From Alphaproteobacteria bacterium 46_93_T64 (GTDB lineage: Bacteria > Pseudomonadota > Alphaproteobacteria > Sneathiellales > Sneathiellaceae), in contig MAAN01000038.1 of NCBI GenBank assembly GCA_002163135.1, positions 1 to 60,945 of the forward strand: a stretch of DNA of 60,945 nucleotides, written 5' to 3'. The translations under genes and the position numbers were made by a program. Shown here piece after piece: positions 1 to 9,579 of the stretch (the first letter of the stretch is position 1; each line of letters begins with the position of its first letter). Below the pieces are notes generated by a model. That model made no database searches, was not told the origin of the DNA, and worked only from the letters and a program-made list of their open reading frames with translations.

Positions 1-235
1 TCTATCTTGTAAAACTGATCAAAATTGAAGAGCGCGTGAACTATAGTTTCTCCATTCCATATACAACTGATAGTCGTTTTAAAATCCAAAGATAATCTCA
101 ATAAAGAAGAAAATTAACGTTCTGTTAATATATCGACTATAATGTATTTGCTAATATTAAAGACTGCATCGGCATGGAAGTTGAGAAACCTTTGAGATAA
201 ACAAAGGCCATTAACTTTCATTTTGGGGGAAATTA

Positions 236-1390
236 ATGCTAAGGTCTTTCGAGCACAAAGACGTCCTGATGGACGCTCTTGATAACATCTCTGAAGCGTT
301 TGTGATATACGACAAAAGCGGGTATTTGGTTACCTGCAACGAGAAGTTTCGCGAACTTTACGGATATAGCACGGAACAAACCAGAGCCGGAGTTCATTTT
401 CGCGAGCTCGGTGAACTTGATATGACACTTGGCAATGTCGTGCTAGGTGACGAGTATGGTTCAGGGGATGAATATCTCAGACGTAAAGATGAATACCGTA
501 AGACCCTCAAAGGATCTTTCATCGTAAAGATGACGGACGGTCGATGGATCAAAACAACTGACCGCAGATTATCAAGCGGTGGATTTGTATCCGTTCAAAG
601 CGATATTACAGATTTAAAGCTTAACGAACAGCTCCTGCTTCAAGCAAAAGAGAATGCAGAACTTGCCAACAGGGCAAAATCTGAATTCATGGCAAATATG
701 AGCCACGAACTTCGCACGCCTCTTAACGCGATTATCGGTTTTTCTTCCCTACTCTCCTCCGAAGTTTACGGAGCTCACTCCGATAGTAGATATAAAGAAT
801 ATGCTGGTGATGTGCAAAATGCGGGCTCTCATTTGCTGACATTGATTAATGAGTTGCTAGATCTGGCCAAAATTGAAACAGGTGACATTCAGCTTGATGA
901 AAAGCAAACTGACATCGTTCAGCTCACACAATCTTGTAAAACGATGGTCAGTGCACGCGCAATGGAACGTAATATAAAAATTACAACGCATATTGCATCA
1001 TCAGACCTTTGTTTAATGGCTGATCCGATCAGATTGAAACAGATTCTAGTTAATTTGCTGGGAAATGCCGTAAAATTCTCTCACCCAAATGGTGAAGTAG
1101 AGGTAACTTGGAGAATGATTGGCGGCCAAATTGAACTGACCGTTAAAGATGATGGTGTTGGTATCGAGCAAGAGTTCTTGCCACATCTGTACCAACCGTT
1201 CAGACGTAGCCGTATTGCGCAAAACCTTCAATATGAGGGGACCGGCCTAGGCTTAACACTCGTCAAACGATTTAGCGACGCCCACGACGCAGAACTCATT
1301 CTAAAAAGTAAAGCGAATGAGGGAACAAAAGTTAGGTTGATTTTCCCAAGCCACCGTACAGTGAAATTCAACGAAGAAATCGCATCATAA
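236..1390 (+). CDS. PAS-domain sensor histidine kinase
   Basis: A 384-residue soluble sensor kinase: it should autophosphorylate a histidine in response to a signal sensed by its PAS domain and pass the phosphate to a response regulator. Seen: a PAS domain at about residues 12-125, a short coiled linker, then a HisKA domain with the H-box SHELRTP (His157), and a HATPase domain with N-box, DDGVGIE and GTGLGL motifs at about 255-370. No transmembrane segment is visible, so it is probably cytoplasmic. The ATG follows a strong GGGGGAA ribosome site. No response regulator gene is adjacent, so the partner is unknown. It is closely similar around the H-box to the kinase at 50151. Confidence 0.93.
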   Translation: MLRSFEHKDVLMDALDNISEAFVIYDKSGYLVTCNEKFRELYGYSTEQTRAGVHFRELGELDMTLGNVVLGDEYGSGDEYLRRKDEYRKTLKGSFIVKMTDGRWIKTTDRRLSSGGFVSVQSDITDLKLNEQLLLQAKENAELANRAKSEFMANMSHELRTPLNAIIGFSSLLSSEVYGAHSDSRYKEYAGDVQNAGSHLLTLINELLDLAKIETGDIQLDEKQTDIVQLTQSCKTMVSARAMERNIKITTHIASSDLCLMADPIRLKQILVNLLGNAVKFSHPNGEVEVTWRMIGGQIELTVKDDGVGIEQEFLPHLYQPFRRSRIAQNLQYEGTGLGLTLVKRFSDAHDAELILKSKANEGTKVRLIFPSHRTVKFNEEIAS

Positions 1391-1426
1391 CATCTGACAA
1401 AACCTGCGATATCAAACACATATAGT

Positions 1427-1696
1427 TTAGTGAGAAAGATACCATTCGCGGGCTAGTCTTTGGGCTGCTGATATTTCATCATGAGACATATCGTGAGAAA
1501 TCTCGGCTCTGCTTTCACGAGCCTCTACAACTCCATTCATTGCTGCTAAATTCAACCATTTATGGGCGGTAACCAAGTCAATCGGTACGCCATCACCAAT
1601 TGCGAAAACCAAGCCCGTGCGGTATTGTGCTTCAGGCGAACCGTGATCTGCTTTGGCATTTAGTCTCGAGATATACTCTCTATCCAACTCCGCCAT
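1427..1696 (-). CDS. small Sel1-like repeat protein
   Basis: An 89-residue protein with one clear Sel1/TPR-like alpha-hairpin: a helix around EAQYRTGLVFAIGDGV followed by TAHKWLNLAAMNG, the usual signature of Sel1 repeats, which mediate protein-protein contacts. It has no signal peptide, so it is probably cytosolic. The start is well supported by AGGAGG five bases upstream of the ATG. It converges on the histidine kinase at 236 with about 36 bases between the two stops. A specific role cannot be read from the sequence. Confidence 0.75.
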   Translation of the reverse strand: MAELDREYISRLNAKADHGSPEAQYRTGLVFAIGDGVPIDLVTAHKWLNLAAMNGVVEARESRAEISHDMSHDEISAAQRLAREWYLSH

Positions 1697-1860
1697 ATTT
1701 TCCTCCTATATTCTAGCGCGTAGATAAAAACTCAAATTTGGTTAGTTAAACCCAATCGGTGTGAGCCTATGATGAAGGGAAAATCCTTAACAAAATATTT
1801 CGCAAATTAAATTTTTCTAATTTTTTAGATAAATCTGACTTTTTCTACAAAATGATCACA

Positions 1861-1900
1861 AAAAAGGCCGAAGAATTTTCATCTTCGGCCTTTTTATTTT
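1861..1900. terminator. rho-independent terminator downstream of era (bidirectional)
   Basis: A perfect 9-bp stem GGCCGAAGA / TCTTCGGCC (1866-1874 with 1882-1890) has a 7-base loop, with A-run on the left and T-run on the right. Read on the minus strand it ends the era operon; it could also stop plus-strand transcription. Confidence 0.88.
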
Positions 1901-1947
1901 TTCTAGTGAAACTTAGAAATCCATATATCAAAAAAGAATTTCTTGGT

Positions 1948-2868
1948 TCAGCCTTTGGGGAAATCAAGTCCCATTTCCTGATAGCGTTCAGGATCATCCA
2001 ACCATTTTTCCCGGACTTTTACGAACAGAAATAAATGAACACGTGTCCCTAAAAATTCCTCAAGTTCCTCACGGGCCAACGCCCCAATTTTTTTGATGGT
2101 TTGCCCACCTTTACCCAATATCATAGGCTTATGATTTGCGCGGGAGACATAGATAACCTGATCGATCTTAATAGAACCGTCTTTGCGGTCTTCCCATTTC
2201 TCGGTCTCTACTGTTAGCGAGTACGGTAGTTCCTGGTTCATACGAAGGAACAGTTTCTCGCGGGTAATTTCTGCCGCCAGATTACGCATAGGAGCCAGAG
2301 CAAGTTGATCTTCCGGATAAAGCCATGGCCCGTCCGGCAGCTCTTTTGCTAGGTAGGAGCGAATGTAATCTACACCATCCCCATCGAGTGCCGAGATCAT
2401 AAAGACCTCGTTAAACAAATTCATGTCCGTCAGCTGTTTCGCAAGTCCTAATAGTTGATCACGTTTAATGAGATCAATTTTATTTAGAATCAGGTGCGCA
2501 CGTTTATTTGATTTTTCCAGCCCTTCGAGAATACGTTCCACATCCTTTGTGATCCCTTTTTTGGAATCAATAAGCAGCGCGAGCACATCAGCGTCATGCG
2601 CCCCTTCCCACGCGGCCTTAACCATTGCCGTTTCAAGTCGGCGGGAAGGCGTGAAGATACCCGGCGTATCTACAAATATAATCTGCGCGTTATCTTCAAT
2701 CGCAATTGCTGTTACCCGCGCACGTGTCGTTTGTACCTTGGGCGAGACAATCGCGATTTTTGCGCCAACCAATTGGTTAAGCAATGTCGATTTACCCGCG
2801 TTCGGGGCACCAATTAACGTGACATAGCCACATTTAGTTGCTTCATCAGAAGCAATTTCGTTATCCAT
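1948..2868 (-). CDS. era: GTPase Era
   Basis: An essential GTPase that binds the 3' end of 16S rRNA and helps mature the small ribosomal subunit. Seen in 306 residues: P-loop GAPNAGKST at 20-28, switch region TTRARV near 47-52, DTPG at 67-70, NKID at 129-132, and a C-terminal KH RNA-binding domain with GKGGQTIKKIG. The length is normal for the family. It is the last gene of the lepB-rnc-era run; its start overlaps the end of rnc by 8 bases, implying translational coupling, and a strong terminator lies just downstream. Confidence 0.98.
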   Translation of the reverse strand: MDNEIASDEATKCGYVTLIGAPNAGKSTLLNQLVGAKIAIVSPKVQTTRARVTAIAIEDNAQIIFVDTPGIFTPSRRLETAMVKAAWEGAHDADVLALLIDSKKGITKDVERILEGLEKSNKRAHLILNKIDLIKRDQLLGLAKQLTDMNLFNEVFMISALDGDGVDYIRSYLAKELPDGPWLYPEDQLALAPMRNLAAEITREKLFLRMNQELPYSLTVETEKWEDRKDGSIKIDQVIYVSRANHKPMILGKGGQTIKKIGALAREELEEFLGTRVHLFLFVKVREKWLDDPERYQEMGLDFPKG

Positions 2869-3562
2869 TTTCCTGCTCTTTCAGCATGAGTTCCGCTGCC
2901 ATTTTCTCTGCCATCCTTTTAGATGCAGCAACGGCAACAGTCGGTGAACATTTATCCACATTCACCTGTATTGTAAATTCCCGGTTGTGATCAGGCCCTG
3001 TTTCTTCAAGAACCGTATAGACCGGAGGGGCAACGCCCTTTTTTGCAGCCCATTCTTGTAAGGCCGACTTTGAATCTTTATGAGCCGCATTTTCTGCATC
3101 GAAACGTGCCCACCAGTGTTTCTTTATAAATTTCTTCGCCGCAGGCATCCCACCATCCAGATAGAGCGCAGCAATCAATGCTTCCACACAATCTTCAAGC
3201 ATAGCAGGGTTTTTCGCCCCGCCGGACGCCCTTAAATCAGAAGACATTTGAATATATCTTGGTAATCCCATTTTTTGAGCAATATCTGCAAGTGTTTCTT
3301 TTTGAACTTGCGCGTTATAACGCCGCGAGAGCTGTCCTGCCTCCGCTGTATTGTAACGCCGGAACAGCTCCTCAGATATAATAATACCAAGAACACGATC
3401 ACCCAGAAACTCAAGACGATCATTATCTTTTGCCGGGCCACTATTTTTGTGGCGCCCTTTTACCAATGAGGAATGCGTCAACGCTTCCAGTAACAAGCCT
3501 TCATCCTTGAAACGATATTCAAGGATTTTCATCAGCGATACTAAATCCAGTTGTTCAGTCAT
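2861..3562 (-). CDS. rnc: ribonuclease III
   Basis: Double-strand-specific endoribonuclease that processes rRNA precursors and structured mRNAs. The 233-residue protein has the signature LEFLGDRVLG at residues 50-59 containing the catalytic acidic residues, a second acidic cluster in EDCVEALIAALYLDGG, and a C-terminal dsRNA-binding domain from about residue 160. Its ATG directly abuts the lepB stop codon (TAAATG), and its 3' end overlaps era by 8 bases, so lepB, rnc and era are almost certainly co-transcribed. Confidence 0.98.
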   Translation of the reverse strand: MTEQLDLVSLMKILEYRFKDEGLLLEALTHSSLVKGRHKNSGPAKDNDRLEFLGDRVLGIIISEELFRRYNTAEAGQLSRRYNAQVQKETLADIAQKMGLPRYIQMSSDLRASGGAKNPAMLEDCVEALIAALYLDGGMPAAKKFIKKHWWARFDAENAAHKDSKSALQEWAAKKGVAPPVYTVLEETGPDHNREFTIQVNVDKCSPTVAVAASKRMAEKMAAELMLKEQENG

Positions 3563-4318
3563 TTAGGATAGCAATGTAAATAGGCGTTCCCAACGTGCAG
3601 CAAACGGCAATTTCCAAATTTCCCAAATCGCAACTTCTCCCTCAATAGAGAAAAACAAAATTTCCGCTCTGCCAACGAGGTTCTCAATAGGAATATAGCC
3701 CACTTGAGATAAGAAACGACTGTCTGTTGAATTATCCCGATTGTCGCCCATGCCAAAAACGTGTCCCGCAGGAACCGTATACACATCTGTATTGTCCGCA
3801 GAACTATTTTTTACCATATCTATGGTGACGTAACTCTTACCATTTGGAAAAGTTTCCCGATATTGAGCAATCCGGCGAACGCGACCATATTGGTCCCGGT
3901 CAACATAATCCTCAATACGTTCTTTTGTAACCTTTTGACCATTGATATATAAAATACCATTTTTCATCTGCAATTTGTCGCCCGGAAGGCCGACAATACG
4001 CTTGATGTAATCGATTGGTTGGCCAATTGGTTTTTTAAACACAGCAACGTCACCGCGCTCCGGCACAGAACCCATTATGCGGCCATTGAACGGACCTGCA
4101 CTAAACGGAAATGAATGCTTGCTATAACCATACGAGTATTTGGAGACAAACAGATAATCCCCGATTTTCAATGTGGGCAGCATTGATTCAGATGGGATTT
4201 TGAACGGTTCAAACGCAAATGTTCGGATAACAACTGCAATCAATACGGCGTAGATAACAGTCCGCACAGTTTCACCAAACCATCCTTCGTCTTTTGCCAC
4301 TTTTTCATTCATACTCAA
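3563..4318 (-). CDS. lepB: signal peptidase I
   Basis: Inner-membrane serine protease that removes signal peptides from exported proteins. Seen: one N-terminal membrane segment at about residues 20-36, the nucleophile motif SESMLPT with Ser45, the general-base lysine in YIKRIVGLPGD (Lys106), and the box E motif GDNRDNSTDSR. At 251 residues it is a typical alphaproteobacterial LepB. It precedes rnc with no intergenic space; a short gap of 67 bases separates it from acpS upstream. Confidence 0.98.
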   Translation of the reverse strand: MSMNEKVAKDEGWFGETVRTVIYAVLIAVVIRTFAFEPFKIPSESMLPTLKIGDYLFVSKYSYGYSKHSFPFSAGPFNGRIMGSVPERGDVAVFKKPIGQPIDYIKRIVGLPGDKLQMKNGILYINGQKVTKERIEDYVDRDQYGRVRRIAQYRETFPNGKSYVTIDMVKNSSADNTDVYTVPAGHVFGMGDNRDNSTDSRFLSQVGYIPIENLVGRAEILFFSIEGEVAIWEIWKLPFAARWERLFTLLS

Positions 4319-4385
4319 TAGCCTAACCGCCTTATTTAATCTGATACTTTAGAAATATCAGCGATAATTATTTAACAAAATTTGT

Positions 4386-4787
4386 TTACTTTTTCTCAAA
4401 TGCTTCGATCAACACAAGAGCCTGCGCTTGCGGCGGCTCATCTGTAATCGTCAAATGAATAACTGCTTCCATCCCATCGGGAGTAATGCTCTTCAATCTT
4501 TCTAACGCACCGCCCGTAAGTTTCATCGTTGGCCGTCCAGAAGGCAAGTTCACAACGCCCATATCTTTCCAGAACACACCTTTACGAAATCCAGTTCCAA
4601 GGGCTTTTGAACAAGCCTCTTTCGCAGCGTATCGTTTTGCATAAGATTCAATTCTATTATATCTGCGGTCGGATTTAGTTATCTCAATTTCCGTATAAAT
4701 ACGATTGATAAACCGCTCGCCAAAGCGCTCGACAGTTTTCTCAATGCGACGGATATCAATGATATCATTTCCAAGTCCGATAATCAT
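4386..4787 (-). CDS. acpS: holo-[acyl-carrier-protein] synthase
   Basis: Transfers 4'-phosphopantetheine from CoA to the serine of acyl carrier protein, activating it for fatty acid synthesis. The 133-residue protein opens with GLGNDIIDI, supplying Asp8, and contains [16 protein letters not shown] with Glu57; these acidic residues hold the magnesium ion in the family. Its start overlaps the end of pdxJ by 4 bases (ATGA), which signals translational coupling in the pdxJ-acpS pair seen in many proteobacteria. Confidence 0.97.
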   Translation of the reverse strand: MIIGLGNDIIDIRRIEKTVERFGERFINRIYTEIEITKSDRRYNRIESYAKRYAAKEACSKALGTGFRKGVFWKDMGVVNLPSGRPTMKLTGGALERLKSITPDGMEAVIHLTITDEPPQAQALVLIEAFEKK

Positions 4788-5527
4788 GCCGACACTTCTG
4801 CCCTCGCCTCGTCCATTAGTTTCCTCATCTTCCGAATTGCGGCATCTAAGCCTGTAAAGATAGCTTCCCCAATAAGGAAATGACCGATATTCAATTCCAC
4901 AACGTTTGGAATTTTAGCAATTGGCGCCACTGTATCAAACGTTAAACCGTGCCCTGCGTGACATTCCAAACCAAATTCTTCTGCAGCAGCAGCGGCAGCA
5001 AGAATTCGCTCCAGTTCTTTCTGGCGTAGATCACCGCTTTCAACATCACAATAAGGTCCAACATGCAGTTCAACGATATCAGCTCCCAAATGTTTGGCGG
5101 CCTCCATCTGTTTCAAGTCAGGTTCGATGAACAAAGAAACTTTAATATCGTTTCCTCGTAACGCATCTACAAAGTTTTTCAGCATATTATGACCGCCTGC
5201 AACATCAAGGCCGCCCTCTGTTGTCCGTTCTTCACGTTTCTCTGGGACAAGACAGCTTGCATGCGGTTTGTGGGCTAGTGCGATTTCCAACATTTCATCC
5301 GTCGCTGCCATTTCGAAATTGAGCGGGATGGATAAATTTTCTGCAAGTAGCTTGATATCAGAATCTGCAATATGACGGCGATCTTCACGCAAATGCGCCG
5401 TGATACCATCTGCACCGGCAGCTTCTGCAATTTGCGCTGCGCGCAACGGGTCAGGATGGCCCCCACCCCGTGCATTACGGATGGTTGCCACATGATCGAT
5501 ATTCACACCAAGACGTAAGTGCTTCAT
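4784..5527 (-). CDS. pdxJ: pyridoxine 5'-phosphate synthase
   Basis: Condenses 3-amino-2-oxopropyl phosphate with deoxyxylulose 5-phosphate to give pyridoxine 5'-phosphate, the ring-closing step of the DXP-dependent vitamin B6 route. The 247-residue TIM barrel shows the family landmarks: [17 protein letters not shown] at the N-terminus, [29 protein letters not shown] and [12 protein letters not shown]. It overlaps DUF2062 upstream and acpS downstream by 4 bases each, in a tightly coupled operon. Confidence 0.98.
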   Translation of the reverse strand: MKHLRLGVNIDHVATIRNARGGGHPDPLRAAQIAEAAGADGITAHLREDRRHIADSDIKLLAENLSIPLNFEMAATDEMLEIALAHKPHASCLVPEKREERTTEGGLDVAGGHNMLKNFVDALRGNDIKVSLFIEPDLKQMEAAKHLGADIVELHVGPYCDVESGDLRQKELERILAAAAAAEEFGLECHAGHGLTFDTVAPIAKIPNVVELNIGHFLIGEAIFTGLDAAIRKMRKLMDEARAEVSA

Positions 5528-6153
5528 TCACCGTCCTCTTTCTTAAACGCTTCAAAATCAAGTGATGCCGCTCTTGCAGTGTTTGCGTAACGGGCAGCAA
5601 GCAACGCGTCGGCTCTTCTAATATGAAATCTACGGATAAGTATGTTCAGGGGATAGAAAAAAATCACCCAAACCACAACAAAAATCGGGATTGATCCGAT
5701 AAGCATTGGAAAAATGACATTTGAGAACACATCAGAGACACTTTGCCAGCCATTTTCGATAAGATTATGGAAAAACGTCTCCATTGTACCTGCCGAAAAG
5801 GTATCATCCCTAGTGTTCTCAATCCCGAGCATCCAATAGCCAAGATGATAAGTCGCTGCCCAAATAAACGGAAATGTCCAAGGATTCCCAACAGCTGTCC
5901 CAATAGCGGAGGCCAGTATGTTGGCTCTGAAAACCCAGGCAAATAGGCCGCCCAATATAAAATGAAATCCAACAAAGGGCATAAATGATACCGCTGCCCC
6001 AAGCGCAAAGCCGCTCGCAAGGGAATATGGCGTTCCAGGCAGGCGCGCCAATCGATAGCTCAGATATCTGGTTGACCGCGCAAAACCAATTGACGGCCAA
6101 AAGAAGTCTGCCACCCGGCGTGCTTTACTGGGTTTATCTCTGCGTTGGAACAT
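5524..6153 (-). CDS. DUF2062 membrane protein
   Basis: A 209-residue inner-membrane protein with the DUF2062 hallmark FALGAAVSFMPFVGFHFILG followed by a glycine/proline-rich loop AVGNPWTFPFIW. Three or four hydrophobic segments are visible, at about residues 47-70, 78-110 and 145-175. The biochemical function of DUF2062 is not established. Start ATG and 3' end (4-base overlap with pdxJ) place it firmly inside the housekeeping operon, a common position in alphaproteobacteria. Confidence 0.88.
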   Translation of the reverse strand: MFQRRDKPSKARRVADFFWPSIGFARSTRYLSYRLARLPGTPYSLASGFALGAAVSFMPFVGFHFILGGLFAWVFRANILASAIGTAVGNPWTFPFIWAATYHLGYWMLGIENTRDDTFSAGTMETFFHNLIENGWQSVSDVFSNVIFPMLIGSIPIFVVVWVIFFYPLNILIRRFHIRRADALLAARYANTARAASLDFEAFKKEDGE

Positions 6154-6167
6154 CCAAGGTCACTTTT

Positions 6168-6785
6168 CTATTTTAAATTTCTACTACCCGGTTTAATCGC
6201 TGGAAGGTCGGCCAATTCAGGCGGCAATTCATCTTCAGCGTAGGTTTTTACGTCCATCTGCATGAGAGAAAATAGGGGAACACCGACATCTGCTGTGCCG
6301 TTAGATCTGTCTATCAAGCATGTTGCGCCAACTACTTTACCGCCAGCCTGGTTGATAACTTCTATGCATTCACGGCTTGATTTTCCGGTGGTCACAATAT
6401 CTTCCGACATAATGACACGAGCACCCTTCGGGACTTCAAATCCGCGCCTAAACGCAAATTTTCCGTCAACTCTTTCTGTAAACATGCCCGGTACACCTAA
6501 TTGACGCGCCATTTCATACCCAACAACGACACCGCCCATAGCAGGTGCCACAACCAGATCAACATTGCCTTTTCCCAATGCGTCATAAACTTTATCCGCC
6601 AAGGAGCGGCATAGCAAAGCAGCGCGTTCAGGGTGCATCAGAACTTTGGCACATTGCAAATACTTACTTGAATGCAGACCGGAGCTTAATAGAAAGTGCC
6701 CTTCAAGTAGCGCATCCGTTTCGCGAAAATGAGCTAAAACGTCATCTGGTGTCATGTTTGGGTCTCTTTTCTTATCCGGTGGCAC
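6168..6785 (-). CDS. pyrE: orotate phosphoribosyltransferase
   Basis: Makes orotidine 5'-monophosphate from orotate and PRPP in de novo pyrimidine synthesis. The 205-residue protein has the PRPP-binding motif VIMSEDIVTTGKSS, the loop motif VAPAMGGVVVGYE and the FTERVDGKFAFRRGF segment that contacts orotate and catalytic basic residues. Its start lies inside the end of rel (14-base overlap), so its translation is probably coupled to that of the alarmone enzyme, a notable pairing because both draw on nucleotide and PRPP pools. Confidence 0.96.
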   Translation of the reverse strand: MPPDKKRDPNMTPDDVLAHFRETDALLEGHFLLSSGLHSSKYLQCAKVLMHPERAALLCRSLADKVYDALGKGNVDLVVAPAMGGVVVGYEMARQLGVPGMFTERVDGKFAFRRGFEVPKGARVIMSEDIVTTGKSSRECIEVINQAGGKVVGATCLIDRSNGTADVGVPLFSLMQMDVKTYAEDELPPELADLPAIKPGSRNLK

Positions 6786-8925
6786 GTTCCACTGAACTGA
6801 TTACAGGATCTGCGCGCAGGGCCGCAATGATATTCGTTAAATGTTTGACGTCCCGTACTTCAATATCCACACGCATTTCAAAAAAGTCCTGACTGCGGTT
6901 GGCAATCACGAGATTATTGATATTTCCGCTATTGGCCGCGATGGTTGATGTAATGCTGGACAGAGCGCCCGGCTCGTTCGCCATGACGACGCTTATCCGT
7001 CCCACTTGCAGGGAAACTTCATCATTTTTAGTATCCCAAGACACATCAAGCCATCTTTCAGGAACTTCGGCAAATTGCTCAAGCGTGTCGCAATCGATTG
7101 TGTGGATTGTAACGCCGCGGCCTGTTGTCACTATCCCTACGATCCGATCTCCGGGGAGCGGATGGCAGCAACCAGCAAAATGCATGGCCATACCGGGAAT
7201 AAGACCTCGAATTGGAACAGCGTGTTCGTGTTTTTTCTTACCGCCCGTTTTCGATTTAGAAATGGGAACGACATTTTCTTTGTCCGTCTTGTTTCTCTCA
7301 CCAGGAAAGATAATGTCCAATAATTGTCGGCCAGTATGCGTTCCATCACCCAAAGAATAATAAACGTCGTCCGTATTCTCCAAATCCCAAACTTTAAGGA
7401 CAGGGGCGAGTGCTTTCTCAACGAATGGCTTGCTATGCATTCGGAAGGATTTTTCCGCAATGGATTTGCCAAGTTCGATATATTGATCTCTCTGTTGCTG
7501 GCGAATAAAACGTCGGATGGCCGATCGTGCCTTCCCGCTAACAACAAAATTCTCCCATGTAGGGGATGGAGTTTGATTTTTTGACCGAAGAATTTCAACT
7601 TGATCGCCGTTTTTAAGCACCGTCCGAAGCGGTGTCATCCGGCCATTCACCTTTGAGCCAACACATGTATCACCGACGCGAGTATGTACTGCATAGGCAA
7701 AATCAACGGGGCTGCTACCAGCAGGCAAGGAGATTAGATCGCCTTTTGGTGAAAAACAGAAAACCTGATCCTGGTACATATTGAGCTTTGTGTGCTCAAG
7801 AAACTCGTCCGGATCAGAAGCATCCTCCAGGATCTCAAGCAATTCACGAAGCCATCGATATTGCTGGCTGTCGCTAAGCGGTGTTCCGAGTTGCTGCTTA
7901 TACTGCCAATGAGCGGCCACGCCGATTTCATTAGTTTCGTGCATTTCTCGGGTACGGATCTGCACTTCAATTCGTTGACGTTCCGGGCCAATAATTGTTG
8001 TATGAATGGATTGATAATTATTGCGCTTAGGTGTCGAGATATAATCTTTGAACCGTCCCGGCACCATAGAAAACTTCGCGTGTAGATTACCAAGTACATG
8101 ATAACATTGTTCTACATTGGCAACGACAACCCTAAAGGCGATGATATCCGATAGCTGCTCAAACGTAACATTTTTTTGTTCCATCTTTCGCCAGATGGAA
8201 TATGGACGTTTTTCCCGGCCCGAGACTTCGACTTGCAATCCGCTGTCGTTTAGCTCGTTCTTCAGTCCCTCAACAATTTTTGCAACAACATCTTCGCCTT
8301 CCGCTCGAAGATATTCAAGTCGGCGAAGAATAGATTTACGCGCCTCGTTGTTCAATTCGACAAACGCAAGGTCTTCAAGTTCATCACGGAAACTCTGGAT
8401 ACCAATTCTTTCCGCAAGCGGTGCGTAGATTTCCATTGTCTCAGTGGCGATCCGTTTTCTTTTCTCCGGTTTATCGATGAAATGAAGGGTCCGCATATTG
8501 TGAAGACGATCCGCGAGCTTCACCAACAGGACACGGATGTCATTTGACATGGCGACCAATAGCTTGGAGAAGTTCTCCGCCTGCTTGGTCCTGTCAGATT
8601 GCAACTCAAGCTGGGAAAGTTTTGTAACACCATCCACTAAAACAGCGATTTCAGGGCCAAAATTCAGTTCAATTTCTTCTTTGCTGGCGACTGTATCTTC
8701 AATCGTATCATGCAAAAGGGCCGTAATAATTGTAGCTGTATCGAGTTTCAGCTCGGTTAGAATACCGGCAACTTCGATTGGGTGGGAAAAATAGGGATCG
8801 CCAGAGGCACGAACCTGACTGCCGTGAGTCTTTATTGTAAAAACATATGCGCGATTTAACAGATCCTCATCCGCATGAGGGTCATAACTTAAAACACGTT
8901 CTACAAGTTCAACTTGTCGTAACAT
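6772..8925 (-). CDS. rel: bifunctional (p)ppGpp synthetase/hydrolase (Rel/SpoT)
   Basis: Makes and degrades the stringent-response alarmone (p)ppGpp. The 717 residues carry, in order: an HD hydrolase domain with HDTIED at 72-77; a synthetase domain containing the NYQSIHTT motif; a TGS domain beginning near FCFSPKGDLISLP; a linker with the zinc-finger-like/conserved region HFAGCCHPLPGD; and a C-terminal ACT domain. Both catalytic halves look intact, as expected in alphaproteobacteria with a single Rel enzyme. It lies downstream of rpoZ but a hairpin terminator separates them, so it probably has its own promoter. Confidence 0.97.
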   Translation of the reverse strand: MLRQVELVERVLSYDPHADEDLLNRAYVFTIKTHGSQVRASGDPYFSHPIEVAGILTELKLDTATIITALLHDTIEDTVASKEEIELNFGPEIAVLVDGVTKLSQLELQSDRTKQAENFSKLLVAMSNDIRVLLVKLADRLHNMRTLHFIDKPEKRKRIATETMEIYAPLAERIGIQSFRDELEDLAFVELNNEARKSILRRLEYLRAEGEDVVAKIVEGLKNELNDSGLQVEVSGREKRPYSIWRKMEQKNVTFEQLSDIIAFRVVVANVEQCYHVLGNLHAKFSMVPGRFKDYISTPKRNNYQSIHTTIIGPERQRIEVQIRTREMHETNEIGVAAHWQYKQQLGTPLSDSQQYRWLRELLEILEDASDPDEFLEHTKLNMYQDQVFCFSPKGDLISLPAGSSPVDFAYAVHTRVGDTCVGSKVNGRMTPLRTVLKNGDQVEILRSKNQTPSPTWENFVVSGKARSAIRRFIRQQQRDQYIELGKSIAEKSFRMHSKPFVEKALAPVLKVWDLENTDDVYYSLGDGTHTGRQLLDIIFPGERNKTDKENVVPISKSKTGGKKKHEHAVPIRGLIPGMAMHFAGCCHPLPGDRIVGIVTTGRGVTIHTIDCDTLEQFAEVPERWLDVSWDTKNDEVSLQVGRISVVMANEPGALSSITSTIAANSGNINNLVIANRSQDFFEMRVDIEVRDVKHLTNIIAALRADPVISSVERATG

Positions 8926-8969
8926 TCAAAGATCCGGGGTCAGGCTCCTGGTGAGTTGCCAGTATACTA

Positions 8970-9020
8970 TAAACAAAAATGGGGACACCAGCACATCAAA
9001 GTTAAGCGCTGGCGTGCCCC
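8970..9020 (-). terminator. rho-independent terminator after rpoZ
   Basis: On the minus strand a roughly 12-bp GC-rich stem (GGGGCACGCCAGC pairing with GCTGGTGTCCCC, one bulge and wobble pairs; 8981-9020) is followed by ATTTTTGTTT. It sits between rpoZ and rel and should reduce read-through from rpoZ into rel. Confidence 0.75.
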
Positions 9021-9044
9021 GATTTCAAGACGCTATGAAGAATA

Positions 9045-9449
9045 TTAAGCGAAAGGATCTTCAGCAGGCTTGGTTTCAGCTGGTGTAGCTTCAGTACCGT
9101 CACTTGCACCCACTTCACTGGCTGTAAATGTTTCGGCTGGCTCTTCTTCAGGAACGACACCGGCCCATTCTGTGCTTGAACTCATCAAAGCAGCCATATT
9201 GTCTTCTTCAGGTTCGTCCACCTCGATGCGGCGTTGCAAACCACCGATCAGGTTATTCTTAAGATCGCCAAGATCGATCGTGTTGTCACCGATTTCACGC
9301 AGCGCAACGACGGGGTTCTTGTCGTTGTCGCGATCAACGGTCAACATTGAACCAGCAGCGATACCACGCGCACGTCGTGCAGCAAGCAATACCAGTTCAA
9401 ACCGGTTAGGAATTCTTTCAACGCAATCTTCAACGGTCACGCGAGCCAT
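9045..9449 (-). CDS. rpoZ: RNA polymerase omega subunit
   Basis: Small subunit that assists RNA polymerase assembly and in proteobacteria forms part of a ppGpp site. The 134-residue protein begins MARVTVEDC, continues with [16 protein letters not shown] and NPVVALREI, the family core, then a 60-residue acidic, alanine/threonine-rich tail. I chose the ATG at 9449 because GGAG lies 8 bases upstream; a longer reading would add only MLL. Its position before rel is conserved in proteobacteria. Confidence 0.96.
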   Translation of the reverse strand: MARVTVEDCVERIPNRFELVLLAARRARGIAAGSMLTVDRDNDKNPVVALREIGDNTIDLGDLKNNLIGGLQRRIEVDEPEEDNMAALMSSSTEWAGVVPEEEPAETFTASEVGASDGTEATPAETKPAEDPFA

Positions 9450-9579
9450 TAACAACACTCCAATTGTCTGTGATTAGCCTACCTAGATATTCGTTTGCCC
9501 CTGAATAAGCAAGTCATACTAGGTATTTTTTTGCAGTATTTTCACATTATTCCGCATTATTCGGCATTTTTTCTAAAAA

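Noticed and set aside
1852-2034. 60-codon plus-strand frame crossing the era terminator and 3' end of era
   Set aside because: It runs through the terminator hairpin and opposite a certain gene.
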